DNA of 64,000 nucleotides from Candidatus Obscuribacterales bacterium (GTDB taxonomy: Bacteria > Cyanobacteriota > Vampirovibrionia > Obscuribacterales > Obscuribacteraceae), in contig JAKFVU010000013.1 in the NCBI GenBank assembly GCA_021732025.1, positions 1 to 64,000 on the forward strand, read 5' to 3'. Below are positions 34,719 through 42,983 of the stretch, piece after piece. The notes beneath the pieces were generated by a model, which saw only the letters and a program-made list of their open reading frames with translations, was not told the origin of the DNA and did no database searches. Numbering within the stretch: position 1 is the stretch's first letter; every line of letters starts with the position of its first letter. The translations under genes and the position numbers were made by a program.

Positions 34719-34750
34719 AACAGAAAGTTTTTTGTGCAAAAAACTTTCTG
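34694..34750 (+). repeat. 57-bp dispersed palindromic repeat, copy 2
   Basis: It matches 29676-29732 over 57 bases. Its hairpin (34721-34750) is perfect: 13 pairs closing GTGC. It begins inside the end of the ATP-grasp gene and supplies that gene's stop codon; the hairpin could also terminate its transcript. Confidence 0.75.
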
Positions 34751-34972
34751 CCTTGGAAGTTGTCTTTAGTAGGCAAACATCTGGCACAACTATGGTAATC
34801 GACAAAATGTGATTAGGGTTGCTGACTGGCTTCCCAACACATTTCATTTGCCATTGGCGGATTTAAGAGTAAATTCAATACTAGACCTGGCGAGTCAAGC
34901 AAGCGAAACGGCCATTAAGTGCCGCATGTTTGCTATGGAAAAATAAACGCGCACTGCGCTTAGAGGTCGTCA

Positions 34973-35989
34973 ATGAAACAAAAAAATATTGCCAAACAAG
35001 TTTTGCTGTCACTAGTCGCATTGAATGCAGTCTGCTCAGCTCAGGCAAGTGAAGAGTTCACCGAAACAATGACTTTATCCGACTCTAGATTCACCACTGC
35101 AGAGTATTTGAAATCGCCAGAATCCGCTCCTATTCACGCAAGCTTCGGCGACGACAGTGTCACTCGTCTTAACCCCAAAGCAGCCATTCGCGAATACACA
35201 CAGGCGATAACCTTAGATCGGTCCTTCGCTCGAATTAACTCCAAGGAAGAAAACTATTTTTTGTCCTATGGGCTAAACGGCCAAAACAGTGAAGTTATGG
35301 AGAATCTTCTAGACAGGTACAACAAGTTCCTTCAAAAAGCTCCCACTGACCCATACGCGCTTGCCGTGCGGGGGGAGATTAAGTTCGTGCTTAATGACGC
35401 CGAAGGGGCCGAAGCAGATTTTAAAAATTCTCTCCGTTACGATCCTCATTTGTACTTCTCAAACCTGAGATTGACAGAGGTTGGATTGTTTTTGCAGTCT
35501 TCCAGCTCCGAAAACAGCATTACCTATTGCAAACAAGCAGTCGCACGTTTTCCCAAAGATGCGCGCATGCATTGCAATTTGGGGCTAGCCTTTAAGGCAA
35601 ATGGTGAGATTGAAAAAGCCGTTGCAGAATATGACAAAGCAATTGCGTTAGCTCCGCGCTTTTCCCGTACCTACTTAAACAGGGCAGTTGCTGAGGCAGA
35701 AACAAACAATCGCATTGCTGAATTTTCCGATATATCCCAATGCTTAAGCCTTGAGCCTGATCTGAGCGTGGCCAAAGAGTTTCGGATTAGCGAGCAAGAA
35801 CGATACCAATTCTCTGCTGGTATGCGTTACAAGCATTACGAGCGGACATCAGCCGCCTGTCACCACAATCGAAGTCAACCCAAGCAAGAAAGAAATTGGT
35901 TGATCTCAATTCTGATCTCAGCGTTGGTTCTGATGAGCCTTCTTGTACCAAGACAAATGAGAAAGCACTTGTTGTTCCATCAGCAGTAG
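34973..35989 (+). CDS. Exported TPR protein with C-terminal membrane segment (paralog 1)
   Basis: 338 residues. ATG at 34973 with AGAGGT upstream. Signal peptide to about residue 25 (QVLLSLVALNAVCSAQA). TPR units run from AIREYTQAITLDRSFARI through DPYALAVRGEIKFVLNDAEGAEADF to IEKAVAEYDKAIALAPRFSRTY. A membrane segment (WLISILISALVLMSLLV) lies near the C-terminus. The next gene has the same layout and matching blocks, so the two arose by tandem duplication. Probably anchored in the inner membrane with the repeats outside. Confidence 0.7.
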   Translation: MKQKNIAKQVLLSLVALNAVCSAQASEEFTETMTLSDSRFTTAEYLKSPESAPIHASFGDDSVTRLNPKAAIREYTQAITLDRSFARINSKEENYFLSYGLNGQNSEVMENLLDRYNKFLQKAPTDPYALAVRGEIKFVLNDAEGAEADFKNSLRYDPHLYFSNLRLTEVGLFLQSSSSENSITYCKQAVARFPKDARMHCNLGLAFKANGEIEKAVAEYDKAIALAPRFSRTYLNRAVAEAETNNRIAEFSDISQCLSLEPDLSVAKEFRISEQERYQFSAGMRYKHYERTSAACHHNRSQPKQERNWLISILISALVLMSLLVPRQMRKHLLFHQQ

Positions 35990-36108
35990 ACCGTTTGCTC
36001 TTATCCAGATCGGCAAAACGTAAAGCTATGCAATGAAACGATTTCATTTATCGTCTATGAAAGAATCAATTCTGGGTAGATCTGAATGAACGGCCTTAGG
36101 AGCAAAAG

Positions 36109-37215
36109 ATGAAACTGAAACTTGCAACCACGTTATCTTTACTCACGCTTTTGACTCTTAGCACTGTCACCGATGCCAACGCTTGTCGCTATCACGGTGT
36201 GCGTCAACTCTCGGTGGCAACTTTAACCCATCGTTTTGAGCAAAAGACCTGCTCAGCCAGCTGTAGCGAGACCCACTCTCAGCAAAGTCAACAACCAGAA
36301 GCTGCCCGGGCCTTCGCCCGAGAGGGAGACAAAAGAGTTGCAGCGCATGACTACGCAGGAGCTGTAGCCGACTACACAAAAGCAACAATAGCAAATCCAA
36401 CCTTCGCCAGAATTTACGCACCCGCAGAAGACAACTTTCTTGTAACTAGTAACCTGGAGCAGTTACTAGCTGACTGCAACCGCGTTTTGCTGGCTGATCC
36501 GACCAACGCATATGCCCTCGCCATTCGCGGAGAAATCAAATACAACTTAGGGGCAACTCGAGGTGCAGAGGCGGATTTTAGGCAAGCGCTTCACTACAAA
36601 GACGATTTGTATTTTGCACACTTGCGACTAGCGGAGACCAATCTCTTCCTACACCCCGAGAACGCCTCGGCAGGCGACTGTGACACAGCGCTACAATATT
36701 TCCCACACAGTCCGCGCATGCATCTTAATATGGGCATTGCCCTCGGACGGTTGGGACTTGATGAAATGGCTGCCGCTGAATACGGTGCAGCTAACAAACT
36801 GAGCCCTGAATGGTCGCGACCTTATTATATGATGGCTTTTGCTGACCTCGAACGCGGCGATAAACAGGCCTCAATGAATGATCTCAACAAGTGCATAAAA
36901 TATGAACCAAACTGGGCCTGGGCCTACGTACAGCGGGCGCGGCTAGAATCCGGAGCCCGTGACTACAAAGCAGCTCTTAGTGATATGGACCGAGCGATAG
37001 CTCTTGAGCCGAATGAAAGCTGGCTCGTACCGTGCCGCGCGCAGTTGAAGATATCAGCAGGAGATTCACTAGGTGCCTTCAGCGATTACATTGGCCTTGC
37101 AAGCAGACGCAGCGAGATTCAGGTTCTTCTAGCCATGTGGTTTATCTTGGCGCAATTGAAGTTCGTTAGATATGGAAGAGAGGCGATTAGACGCCGGCTT
37201 CTTATCAACGAGTGA
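36109..37215 (+). CDS. Exported TPR protein (paralog 2)
   Basis: 368 residues, ATG at 36109 behind GGAG. Signal peptide to about residue 25. The TPRs mirror paralog 1 block for block: AGAVADYTKATIANPTFARIY, NAYALAIRGEIKYNLGATRGAEADF, then PRMHLNMGIALGRLGLDEMAAAEY. A further TPR (YKAALSDMDRAIALEPNES) makes it longer. The C-terminal hydrophobic segment is weaker (IQVLLAMWFILAQLKFV). About 1 kb of gene-free, repeat-dominated DNA follows its stop. Confidence 0.7.
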   Translation: MKLKLATTLSLLTLLTLSTVTDANACRYHGVRQLSVATLTHRFEQKTCSASCSETHSQQSQQPEAARAFAREGDKRVAAHDYAGAVADYTKATIANPTFARIYAPAEDNFLVTSNLEQLLADCNRVLLADPTNAYALAIRGEIKYNLGATRGAEADFRQALHYKDDLYFAHLRLAETNLFLHPENASAGDCDTALQYFPHSPRMHLNMGIALGRLGLDEMAAAEYGAANKLSPEWSRPYYMMAFADLERGDKQASMNDLNKCIKYEPNWAWAYVQRARLESGARDYKAALSDMDRAIALEPNESWLVPCRAQLKISAGDSLGAFSDYIGLASRRSEIQVLLAMWFILAQLKFVRYGREAIRRRLLINE

Positions 37216-37358
37216 AGCTTTTGAACATATAGTTTTCAAGGATTGGCAGCGATCTATCGCAGTGCTCAAACATTCTGCTGGAGGCGATTTCAAAATTTTA
37301 TTTCCTTCTTCAAAAAAAAGTGTTGCGCGCAATAAAAACATCTGCTACAAATTAAGTA

Positions 37359-37760
37359 TCGATGTCACCACTGTTCATTGAGTTCAATGTACTGTTCGGG
37401 TCCGTGTTCGATATGTTCGAGTCCATATAAAACGTACTGTTAATGTTCGTGTCCAACGTTCTGTTAATGTCAGAGTACTGTTAATGTCAGAGTACTGTTG
37501 ATGTCCGATGTACTTTTCGAGTTCGAAGTACTGTCCTTGTGATTGTTCAGTTCAGTTTATGTACATGTCCTCCTTCATGTTCGTGTTCCTGTACGTGTTC
37601 GTTTTCGAGCTCGAAGTTCACTGTCCGTGTACTTAGTTCGTGTATTTAGTTCGTGTACTTAGTTCGATGTTCATGTTCAATGTATTTAGTTCATGGTTTA
37701 GTTCGATGTTCATGTTCAATGTATTTAGTTCAAGTACTTAGTTCGATGTGGTGACATCGA
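37359..37760. repeat. Block bounded by a perfect 13-bp inverted repeat
   Basis: TCGATGTCACCAC (37359-37371) and its exact complement GTGGTGACATCGA (37748-37760) enclose about 375 bases of degenerate repeat DNA. A perfect 13-bp match at this distance is unlikely by chance unless the repeat composition favours it. Confidence 0.6.
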
Positions 37761-37833
37761 CTCGTATTGTTCAGTCCAACCTATTGTTTTGTCCGTTGTT
37801 CATGTCCGATGTATTAGTTTTGTTCACGTCAAT
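37382..37833. repeat. Degenerate GTNC-phased satellite
   Basis: The sequence is built of GTTC, GTCC and GTAC words spaced six to seven bases apart, for example GTTCGTGTTCCTGTACGTG. Some units recur nearly intact, such as GTACTTAGTTCG and GTACTGTTAATGTCAGA. No coding frame is supported. Confidence 0.75.
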
Positions 37834-38020
37834 GTTCGATGTCCATAGTCCAAGTTCGATGTCCAAGTCCGAGTTCGATGTCCATAGTCCGAGTTCGATG
37901 TCCATAGTCCGAATTCGATGTCCATAGTCCGAGTTCGATGTCCATAGTCCGAGTTCGATGTCCATAGTCCGAGTTCGATGTCCAAGTCCGAGTTCGATGT
38001 CCAAGTCCATAGTCCGATGT
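37834..38020. repeat. Tandem array of about nine 19-20-bp units
   Basis: Unit GTTCGATGTCCATAGTCCGA is repeated head to tail. Units 3-7 are 20 bp and almost identical, while two or three units lack one base (CCAAGTCC). Each unit is itself three GTYC words, so the array seems to be a higher-order form of the degenerate satellite before it. The period of 20 is not a multiple of three, so frames crossing it are not real genes. Confidence 0.9.
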
Positions 38021-38027
38021 TTCACTT

Positions 38028-38064
38028 AGCGGCACCCTGGTCACGTCCGGGGTGCCGCTTTCGT
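38028..38064 (+). terminator. Terminator hairpin after the satellite
   Basis: AGCGGCACCC (38028-38037) pairs with GGGTGCCGCT (38050-38059), ten perfect G+C-rich pairs, followed by TTCGTTT. It would end any plus-strand transcript reading from the TPR gene through the satellite. Confidence 0.7.
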
Positions 38065-38172
38065 TTACATCTTAAAATTCACCAATAAACAGCCACGAAA
38101 CCCTACCCTGCGCTCGTTTCAAGCAAGCAAAACAGGTTGACAAGCTGCTGATAATGCAGCGCCAGCTTGTAT

Positions 38173-38201
38173 TTGTCAGGCATAAGAAATATAGTGATAA
38201 T
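38173..38201 (+). promoter_or_regulatory. Promoter upstream of the YiiX-like gene
   Basis: TTGTCA (38173-38178), a 17-base spacer and GATAAT (38196-38201). It is enclosed by the inverted repeat TTGACAAGC (38137-38145) and GCTTGTCAA (38210-38218), which could bind a regulator or form a long-range hairpin. Confidence 0.55.
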
Positions 38202-38238
38202 ATCTTACGGCTTGTCAACGGCTTAAGGAGCCAGGTTA

Positions 38239-38910
38239 GTGCGTCTACGAACCTTTTTACTAGTGGCATCAGTAATCCCACTCTCAATTGCAACGATCGC
38301 TCTGGTTCCATCAGTGCGAACAAAGCTGTTCACGACCCCACTTTGGCCTTGGCCACTGCCATTCGATACTAATGATGACGAACTCGACATGCTCCAAACC
38401 TTGGTTGAGCCAGGCGATATCATTGTTGAAGCTAACTTACACAGCTGGCAATGGATTGCCCTTTGCACTTCCACCCTGGGCTCATCATGGGTTCACACCG
38501 CTTTAGTTGATGATGAGAAGAAGCTCTTAACCATGGACGGCGTAGCAGTCCAAACCGATTTCGGAATCTTCAAAAAGTGGTCAAGCACACGGCTAGCCAT
38601 TATCAGACCACCATACAAAGACAAGAAGCAAAGACACACCGTTATTGCTTCAGTCAAAAAGCACTTAGGCAACGCCTACGATCACACATTTGTTAATCCC
38701 AATGGCTATTGCAATGGCCTTGTTGGTGCCGCCCTCAATGCCGTTGGCATTCCTGTACAAACTGTTCGCACATGGGGCAAAGACGTGTATTCGGCCCACA
38801 ATTTCTTCAAAATACCAAATGCAATTGTTGTGTGGAATAGCGACTTGCACCGGCCGAAGCCAAAGAAATTAAAGGCGAAAGCACGCAAACTCAACTTGCT
38901 TGGGGCATAA
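38239..38910 (+). CDS. YiiX-like permuted NlpC/P60 protein, membrane-anchored
   Basis: 223 residues from a GTG with AAGGAG eight bases upstream. Signal anchor at about 5-25. The permuted papain-like fold shows EPGDIIVEA at 57-65, His86 in WVHTALV and Cys158 in GYCNGLVGAAL, the YiiX/C92 order of His before Cys, with YDHTF between. A Lys/Arg-rich tail follows. Members of this group hydrolyse or transfer acyl/amide groups at membranes. A promoter lies just upstream. It is the third papain-like protein in this window. Confidence 0.75.
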   Translation: MRLRTFLLVASVIPLSIATIALVPSVRTKLFTTPLWPWPLPFDTNDDELDMLQTLVEPGDIIVEANLHSWQWIALCTSTLGSSWVHTALVDDEKKLLTMDGVAVQTDFGIFKKWSSTRLAIIRPPYKDKKQRHTVIASVKKHLGNAYDHTFVNPNGYCNGLVGAALNAVGIPVQTVRTWGKDVYSAHNFFKIPNAIVVWNSDLHRPKPKKLKAKARKLNLLGA

Positions 38911-38962
38911 CATAAAATAGCGGACTGCTAAGGAATCACTCTATAAGCGTTGGAGATTCTTT

Positions 38963-40891
38963 ATGCAAAACAGCCCCGCAACCAAACAAGCACCTGCTTC
39001 TGCTGGTTTGCGGCTAGGCGAGTTAATTGGTGGCCTTGGCATACTTGGTAAACGTGAACTGGCCGATGCGCTCAAAGTGAGCCACGAGACTGGCCTGCCA
39101 CTTGGCCGCGTGCTGGTGATGTCTGGCTATCTCAAAGATGACATGCTGGCTGCCGTGGTTGACGCCCAATCGATGATACGCGAGGGGCTTATCGACATCG
39201 GCATGGCCAAGAAAGTACTGGCTGTGGTCAAACAAAAGCAATGCTCGCTCAACCAAGCACTAGTTGAAAGTGGCGTCGACAGCGAAATAAAGCGCAGCAA
39301 CTTACTCGGCGACCTACTCATGGAAGCCGGCTACATAGACGAGAAACGACTCAAGCTTGCCCTTGAACAGAGTACTGCCACAGGGCTGCCCCTGGGGCGC
39401 ACCCTGGTGCTCTCTGGCTTGATTCCTGAGGAGCTTTTGTCAATTGCTATCAATGCACAGGTTCTGCTGCGAGACTCTCGCGTATCGCGCGCCCAGGCCA
39501 CTCAGAGTTTACGCTCTGCTTTTAGTCGGCATGTGCCTATCGAAGTGCCATTAGCCGAAAAAGGATATTACGCCCTGCCAACCCGGCAATCGATTCGTCT
39601 AGGCGAAATTCTGCTGGCGGCTGGTGTGCTCTCTGAGCAAGAGTTGATGACCGCCCTTGAATTTGGCTTGGCCAATAACAAGCCAGTGGGCGAAGTACTA
39701 ACTGATTTACGATTCATCGAAGAAGCCACAATCAGCGCTGCTTTAGCCTTGCAGAAAATGGTGGCAGAACAAAGTCTCAAACTCGAAGACGCAACCTTTG
39801 CTCTGTCATCCATTTATCGCGACGGTATCAGCCTCGAAGAAGCGCTAGACAAGAATAATCCCAAAGATTCGCAGAAATCAAAATCAAAGAATGCTGCCAC
39901 TCAAACTTTTCCTGAGTTCTTGCAACTAACAAAAAATGTCACTACCGATGAGCTAAGAAAGGCTTTTGAAGCCGTTTTACTCAATCCACAGATGGTGGCA
40001 AAAATTCTTGATGTTGCCGGAGTGATTGATAAAAACATCTTGCAAGAAGCTTTGAAAAGTTATCAGCTGTTTAAACAAGGTCGCTTATCAATTGAGCATG
40101 CTTGCGTCGTCCTAGAGTTCTGCCGCAAGAACCAAGTTTCGGTCGACGATGCTCTAAGAGCCTTGAACTGGCAACAGCTAGATCAAATGCAGAAGCCACT
40201 TTCAACCAGAGAATATGATCTCAACCGCTGGGCAGAAGCATGCCGCACAGCATATGCAATCTATGAACTAGGAGACCTCGACCAAGCAGAGCAGATGTGG
40301 GCAGAGATTCTTGATCGCGCTGAAGAAATAGAAATAACTGACGTGCGTCATCCTCGAGCTAAAGAGGTTCTAGCGAAAATATACGAGATTCAAAATCGGC
40401 ATAACGAAGCTCTAGACCTCTTCCTTGAAAGCCTAAAGGCAAAGCGCGCCTTGTTTGAGGAAAATCACTTTGAGATCGCAGCAACACTAAACAGCGTTGC
40501 TAGCTTGGCCTATCGCATCAACGACTTAAAGCTATCAGAATTTTACAGCCGTCAATATCTATTGATGTTAGAGGTTCTCTCAGGGCCCTCCCATCCAAAC
40601 GTGGCTTCAGCACTAGATAACTTGGGCCTGACCTGCCATTTGCAAAACCGCTATGAAGAAGCTGCTGAGCTATATCAACGCGCACTAGATATTTGCACTA
40701 ATACACTCGGCTCTGAACACCCTTCGACAGTAAGAGTGATGAGAAAGTATGCCGCTACCCTTAAGGCACTCGATAAGAACGAAGAACTGTCACGCCTCAA
40801 TGGCGTAGTGGCTGGCACAATCTCAGGCAGCTGGAAGACTCTCAAACTGCCTACAGAAGATAGCCTCTTCGCCGACACATCGTCTAACTGA
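38963..40891 (+). CDS. MshEN-like repeat plus TPR protein
   Basis: 642 residues, no signal peptide. Three bihelical repeats in the first 300 residues share the pattern RLGELI...G, then LxxALxxS, then TGLPLGRVLVMSGYL (about 17-100, 113-195 and 216-295), as in the MshEN/GspE N-terminal family, some of which bind cyclic di-GMP. Residues 315-410 look like a degenerate fourth repeat. The C-terminal 220 residues are kinesin-light-chain-like TPRs (NVASALDNLGLTCHLQNRYEEAAELY). No ATPase domain follows, so this is a ligand-sensing scaffold rather than a pilus motor. Confidence 0.72.
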   Translation: MQNSPATKQAPASAGLRLGELIGGLGILGKRELADALKVSHETGLPLGRVLVMSGYLKDDMLAAVVDAQSMIREGLIDIGMAKKVLAVVKQKQCSLNQALVESGVDSEIKRSNLLGDLLMEAGYIDEKRLKLALEQSTATGLPLGRTLVLSGLIPEELLSIAINAQVLLRDSRVSRAQATQSLRSAFSRHVPIEVPLAEKGYYALPTRQSIRLGEILLAAGVLSEQELMTALEFGLANNKPVGEVLTDLRFIEEATISAALALQKMVAEQSLKLEDATFALSSIYRDGISLEEALDKNNPKDSQKSKSKNAATQTFPEFLQLTKNVTTDELRKAFEAVLLNPQMVAKILDVAGVIDKNILQEALKSYQLFKQGRLSIEHACVVLEFCRKNQVSVDDALRALNWQQLDQMQKPLSTREYDLNRWAEACRTAYAIYELGDLDQAEQMWAEILDRAEEIEITDVRHPRAKEVLAKIYEIQNRHNEALDLFLESLKAKRALFEENHFEIAATLNSVASLAYRINDLKLSEFYSRQYLLMLEVLSGPSHPNVASALDNLGLTCHLQNRYEEAAELYQRALDICTNTLGSEHPSTVRVMRKYAATLKALDKNEELSRLNGVVAGTISGSWKTLKLPTEDSLFADTSSN

Positions 40892-41065
40892 ATTTTAAAA
40901 GAAGCAAATAACAACCTTTTTTGACCGTCACGATCTTTTCACGTGTTTGCAACTATTGTCATAGCACAGATGTCCCGAAGACAAAGTTGACGCGACAAAT
41001 GTTTTTTAATAACTTACAAAACCAAGTAAACCAGCGTGTTTACACAACCTACATTGGAGATCAAT

Positions 41066-41293
41066 ATGTCACATTTAGAAGTAAACGAAGTTTCCAAATC
41101 CGGCGAAGGCGCAGCAGCAGCCGCAGCAGCACAAGCCGGCTCTAGACTATTTGAAGACAGCTACAGACCAAGCAACATGAAAGCAGATGGCAGTGGCGGT
41201 GCTGGAAAAGCAGAAGTGAAAATCCCTGGTGGTGGCAGCGAAGGCGCCAATGAAGCCTGCGTTATAGAAAAACCAAAAGGCAAATCGAACTAA
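41066..41293 (+). CDS. Small Ala/Gly-rich protein, unknown
   Basis: 75 residues from the ATG at 41066 with GGAGATCAAT upstream; the longer frame from 41036 is less likely. Low complexity: a poly-Ala run, GSGGAGKAE, PGGGSEGANEAC and a basic end. Probably disordered, with a single Cys near the C-terminus. No family recognised. Confidence 0.5.
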   Translation: MSHLEVNEVSKSGEGAAAAAAAQAGSRLFEDSYRPSNMKADGSGGAGKAEVKIPGGGSEGANEACVIEKPKGKSN

Positions 41294-41363
41294 GTAAGCA
41301 TTTCAGGCAAGTGCTGGAAGTCTAGTATTACGCTTTAGACTCTGGCAAAACTAGCACCACAGC

Positions 41364-42830
41364 CTACTTTATCGCAGTGATTTTCTTCTCTAGAAATTTC
41401 ACAGCCTCAGATAATTGGTTGTCGTTAGCAGCACCGTAATCAAGATTCTCTGCTGATTTAACTTCAATATCCGGAGCGATTCCGCGTTCTATCGCTGCAG
41501 TATGGCTTTTTGCCGGCTTCTGATCAGAGCTAGATGTTTTACCATCGACTGCCGTAGGTTCAACGGGTTCGCGTCCGTCGCCAAGCCACTTTCCTTTTGG
41601 AGTGTAATATCGACCTGCTGTCAGTGACAAGCAGGTCGATAGTGGCATGTCGTAGTAAATTTGGGCAACACCTTTGCCATAACTTCTGACACCAAATAGA
41701 GTGGCACGGTCATTATCACGAAGAGCGGCAGCAAGCATTTCTGAAGCGCTAGCTGAATTGTCGTCGATCAAAACAACAATAGGCTTATTCTGCCAAAAGT
41801 TTGGCAGTCGGCTGCGGCTTTCCTCTTTTATCTCCTTACCGGGTTCTTCGTTCAATATCTTCATGGTATTTGGCTCTAGCTTATAGCGTACTGTTTGGTA
41901 GTCGAGCGAGCCACTCATTCCACCCACGCGCGCACCCGCACCGGTGCCTGTGCGACTTCTCATCGCAACTAAATCACCAGAATCAAGCATCATGCTTGTT
42001 ATCGCCAGACAGCTATCAACGCTGCCACCGCCGTTGCCACGCACGTCAAAGACCAGAGCTTGAGCGTTTTTTACTTTCTCAAACTCTTTCTGTACGAGAG
42101 AAACAATGTCACCATGAACGAAATTCTCCAAGCGAACATAGGCAATTTGTTTCTTGCCGAGATCACTCTCTACCATACGCGACTTTACTGACCGCACGAC
42201 CATTTTGCCAGGAACCATTGCAACTTCCATTTGCTTGCCTTGTCGACAGACAGTCAATCGTATGGTCTGGCCCATGTGCAAACGAGTGTAGTCACCAATT
42301 TCTTTAGCAGGTATCTTGAGACAATCTAAGTTGTCGAGCTTAATGATCTGATCGCCGCACCTAACTCCGGCTTTGTCCGCTGGACCACCAGCAATCAACA
42401 TACGCACCACCACAGGTCTCTTTTTGGCATTCATGATCATGCCGACGCCAGAATATAGACCATTTTGAGAGTCTTGCTTCTTGGCTACCTGCTTAGAATC
42501 AAGAAACTTGGTAAACGGATCATCCAAGGTCTCAAGCATCTCATTGGCGTACTTAGCTGCATCGGCTTCGTTTTTGATTTTATCGTCGTACTTATGCTCA
42601 AAAGCCGGCCAGTCTTTCATTGCCGGCTGGTCAAAGAGATTGTCTTGAGTAAGCTTCCAAACACGGTGGTAAAGCTCCTGGGGAGTGCACCAGACCTTTT
42701 GAAAGAACCAAAACTGAACGACATATATGGCTGCGATGACTAGCATGCCGCTTTTGAGCCGCGCATGCTTACCTAAAAAGCTTTTTTCTTCCTTCAGAAT
42801 TTTCGAATCTTTGTTTTGAGGATCAACCAT
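41364..42830 (-). CDS. S41 C-terminal processing peptidase with PDZ domain
   Basis: 488 residues. One N-terminal membrane anchor (GMLVIAAIYVVQFWFFQKV). A helical region with DDPFTKFLDSKQ leads into a PDZ domain (YSGVGMIMN, then IAGGPADKAGVRCGDQIIKL). The catalytic core has RGNGGGSVDSCL, Ser in DNSASASEML and Lys in RSYGKGVAQ, the Ser/Lys dyad of CtpA/Tsp. These enzymes trim C-termini of extracytoplasmic proteins. An insert around 390-460 lengthens it slightly. It is divergent from the P-type ATPase, whose start lies 153 bases away. Confidence 0.93.
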   Translation of the reverse strand: MVDPQNKDSKILKEEKSFLGKHARLKSGMLVIAAIYVVQFWFFQKVWCTPQELYHRVWKLTQDNLFDQPAMKDWPAFEHKYDDKIKNEADAAKYANEMLETLDDPFTKFLDSKQVAKKQDSQNGLYSGVGMIMNAKKRPVVVRMLIAGGPADKAGVRCGDQIIKLDNLDCLKIPAKEIGDYTRLHMGQTIRLTVCRQGKQMEVAMVPGKMVVRSVKSRMVESDLGKKQIAYVRLENFVHGDIVSLVQKEFEKVKNAQALVFDVRGNGGGSVDSCLAITSMMLDSGDLVAMRSRTGTGAGARVGGMSGSLDYQTVRYKLEPNTMKILNEEPGKEIKEESRSRLPNFWQNKPIVVLIDDNSASASEMLAAALRDNDRATLFGVRSYGKGVAQIYYDMPLSTCLSLTAGRYYTPKGKWLGDGREPVEPTAVDGKTSSSDQKPAKSHTAAIERGIAPDIEVKSAENLDYGAANDNQLSEAVKFLEKKITAIK

Positions 42831-42983
42831 ATATTTATAGATGTCGCCGCTCTATGTATCAACATTAGCCGATTGTGCTCTGAAATGTTAGCGACTGCAC
42901 TAGAATTGACATCAACAATTGACAATTTAGCTATTGCGATTGAGCCTAGGTAATTAGTAATCAATAGCAGTCGAGGGGGGCCG

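Noticed and set aside
37834-38020. CRISPR-like array
   Set aside because: Units are directly adjacent with no spacers, so it is a tandem satellite.
37771-38044. Minus-strand ORFs with repeated MDIELGL-type peptide across the satellite
   Set aside because: The 20-bp period rotates through the frames; no ribosome site, and the peptide merely mirrors the repeat.
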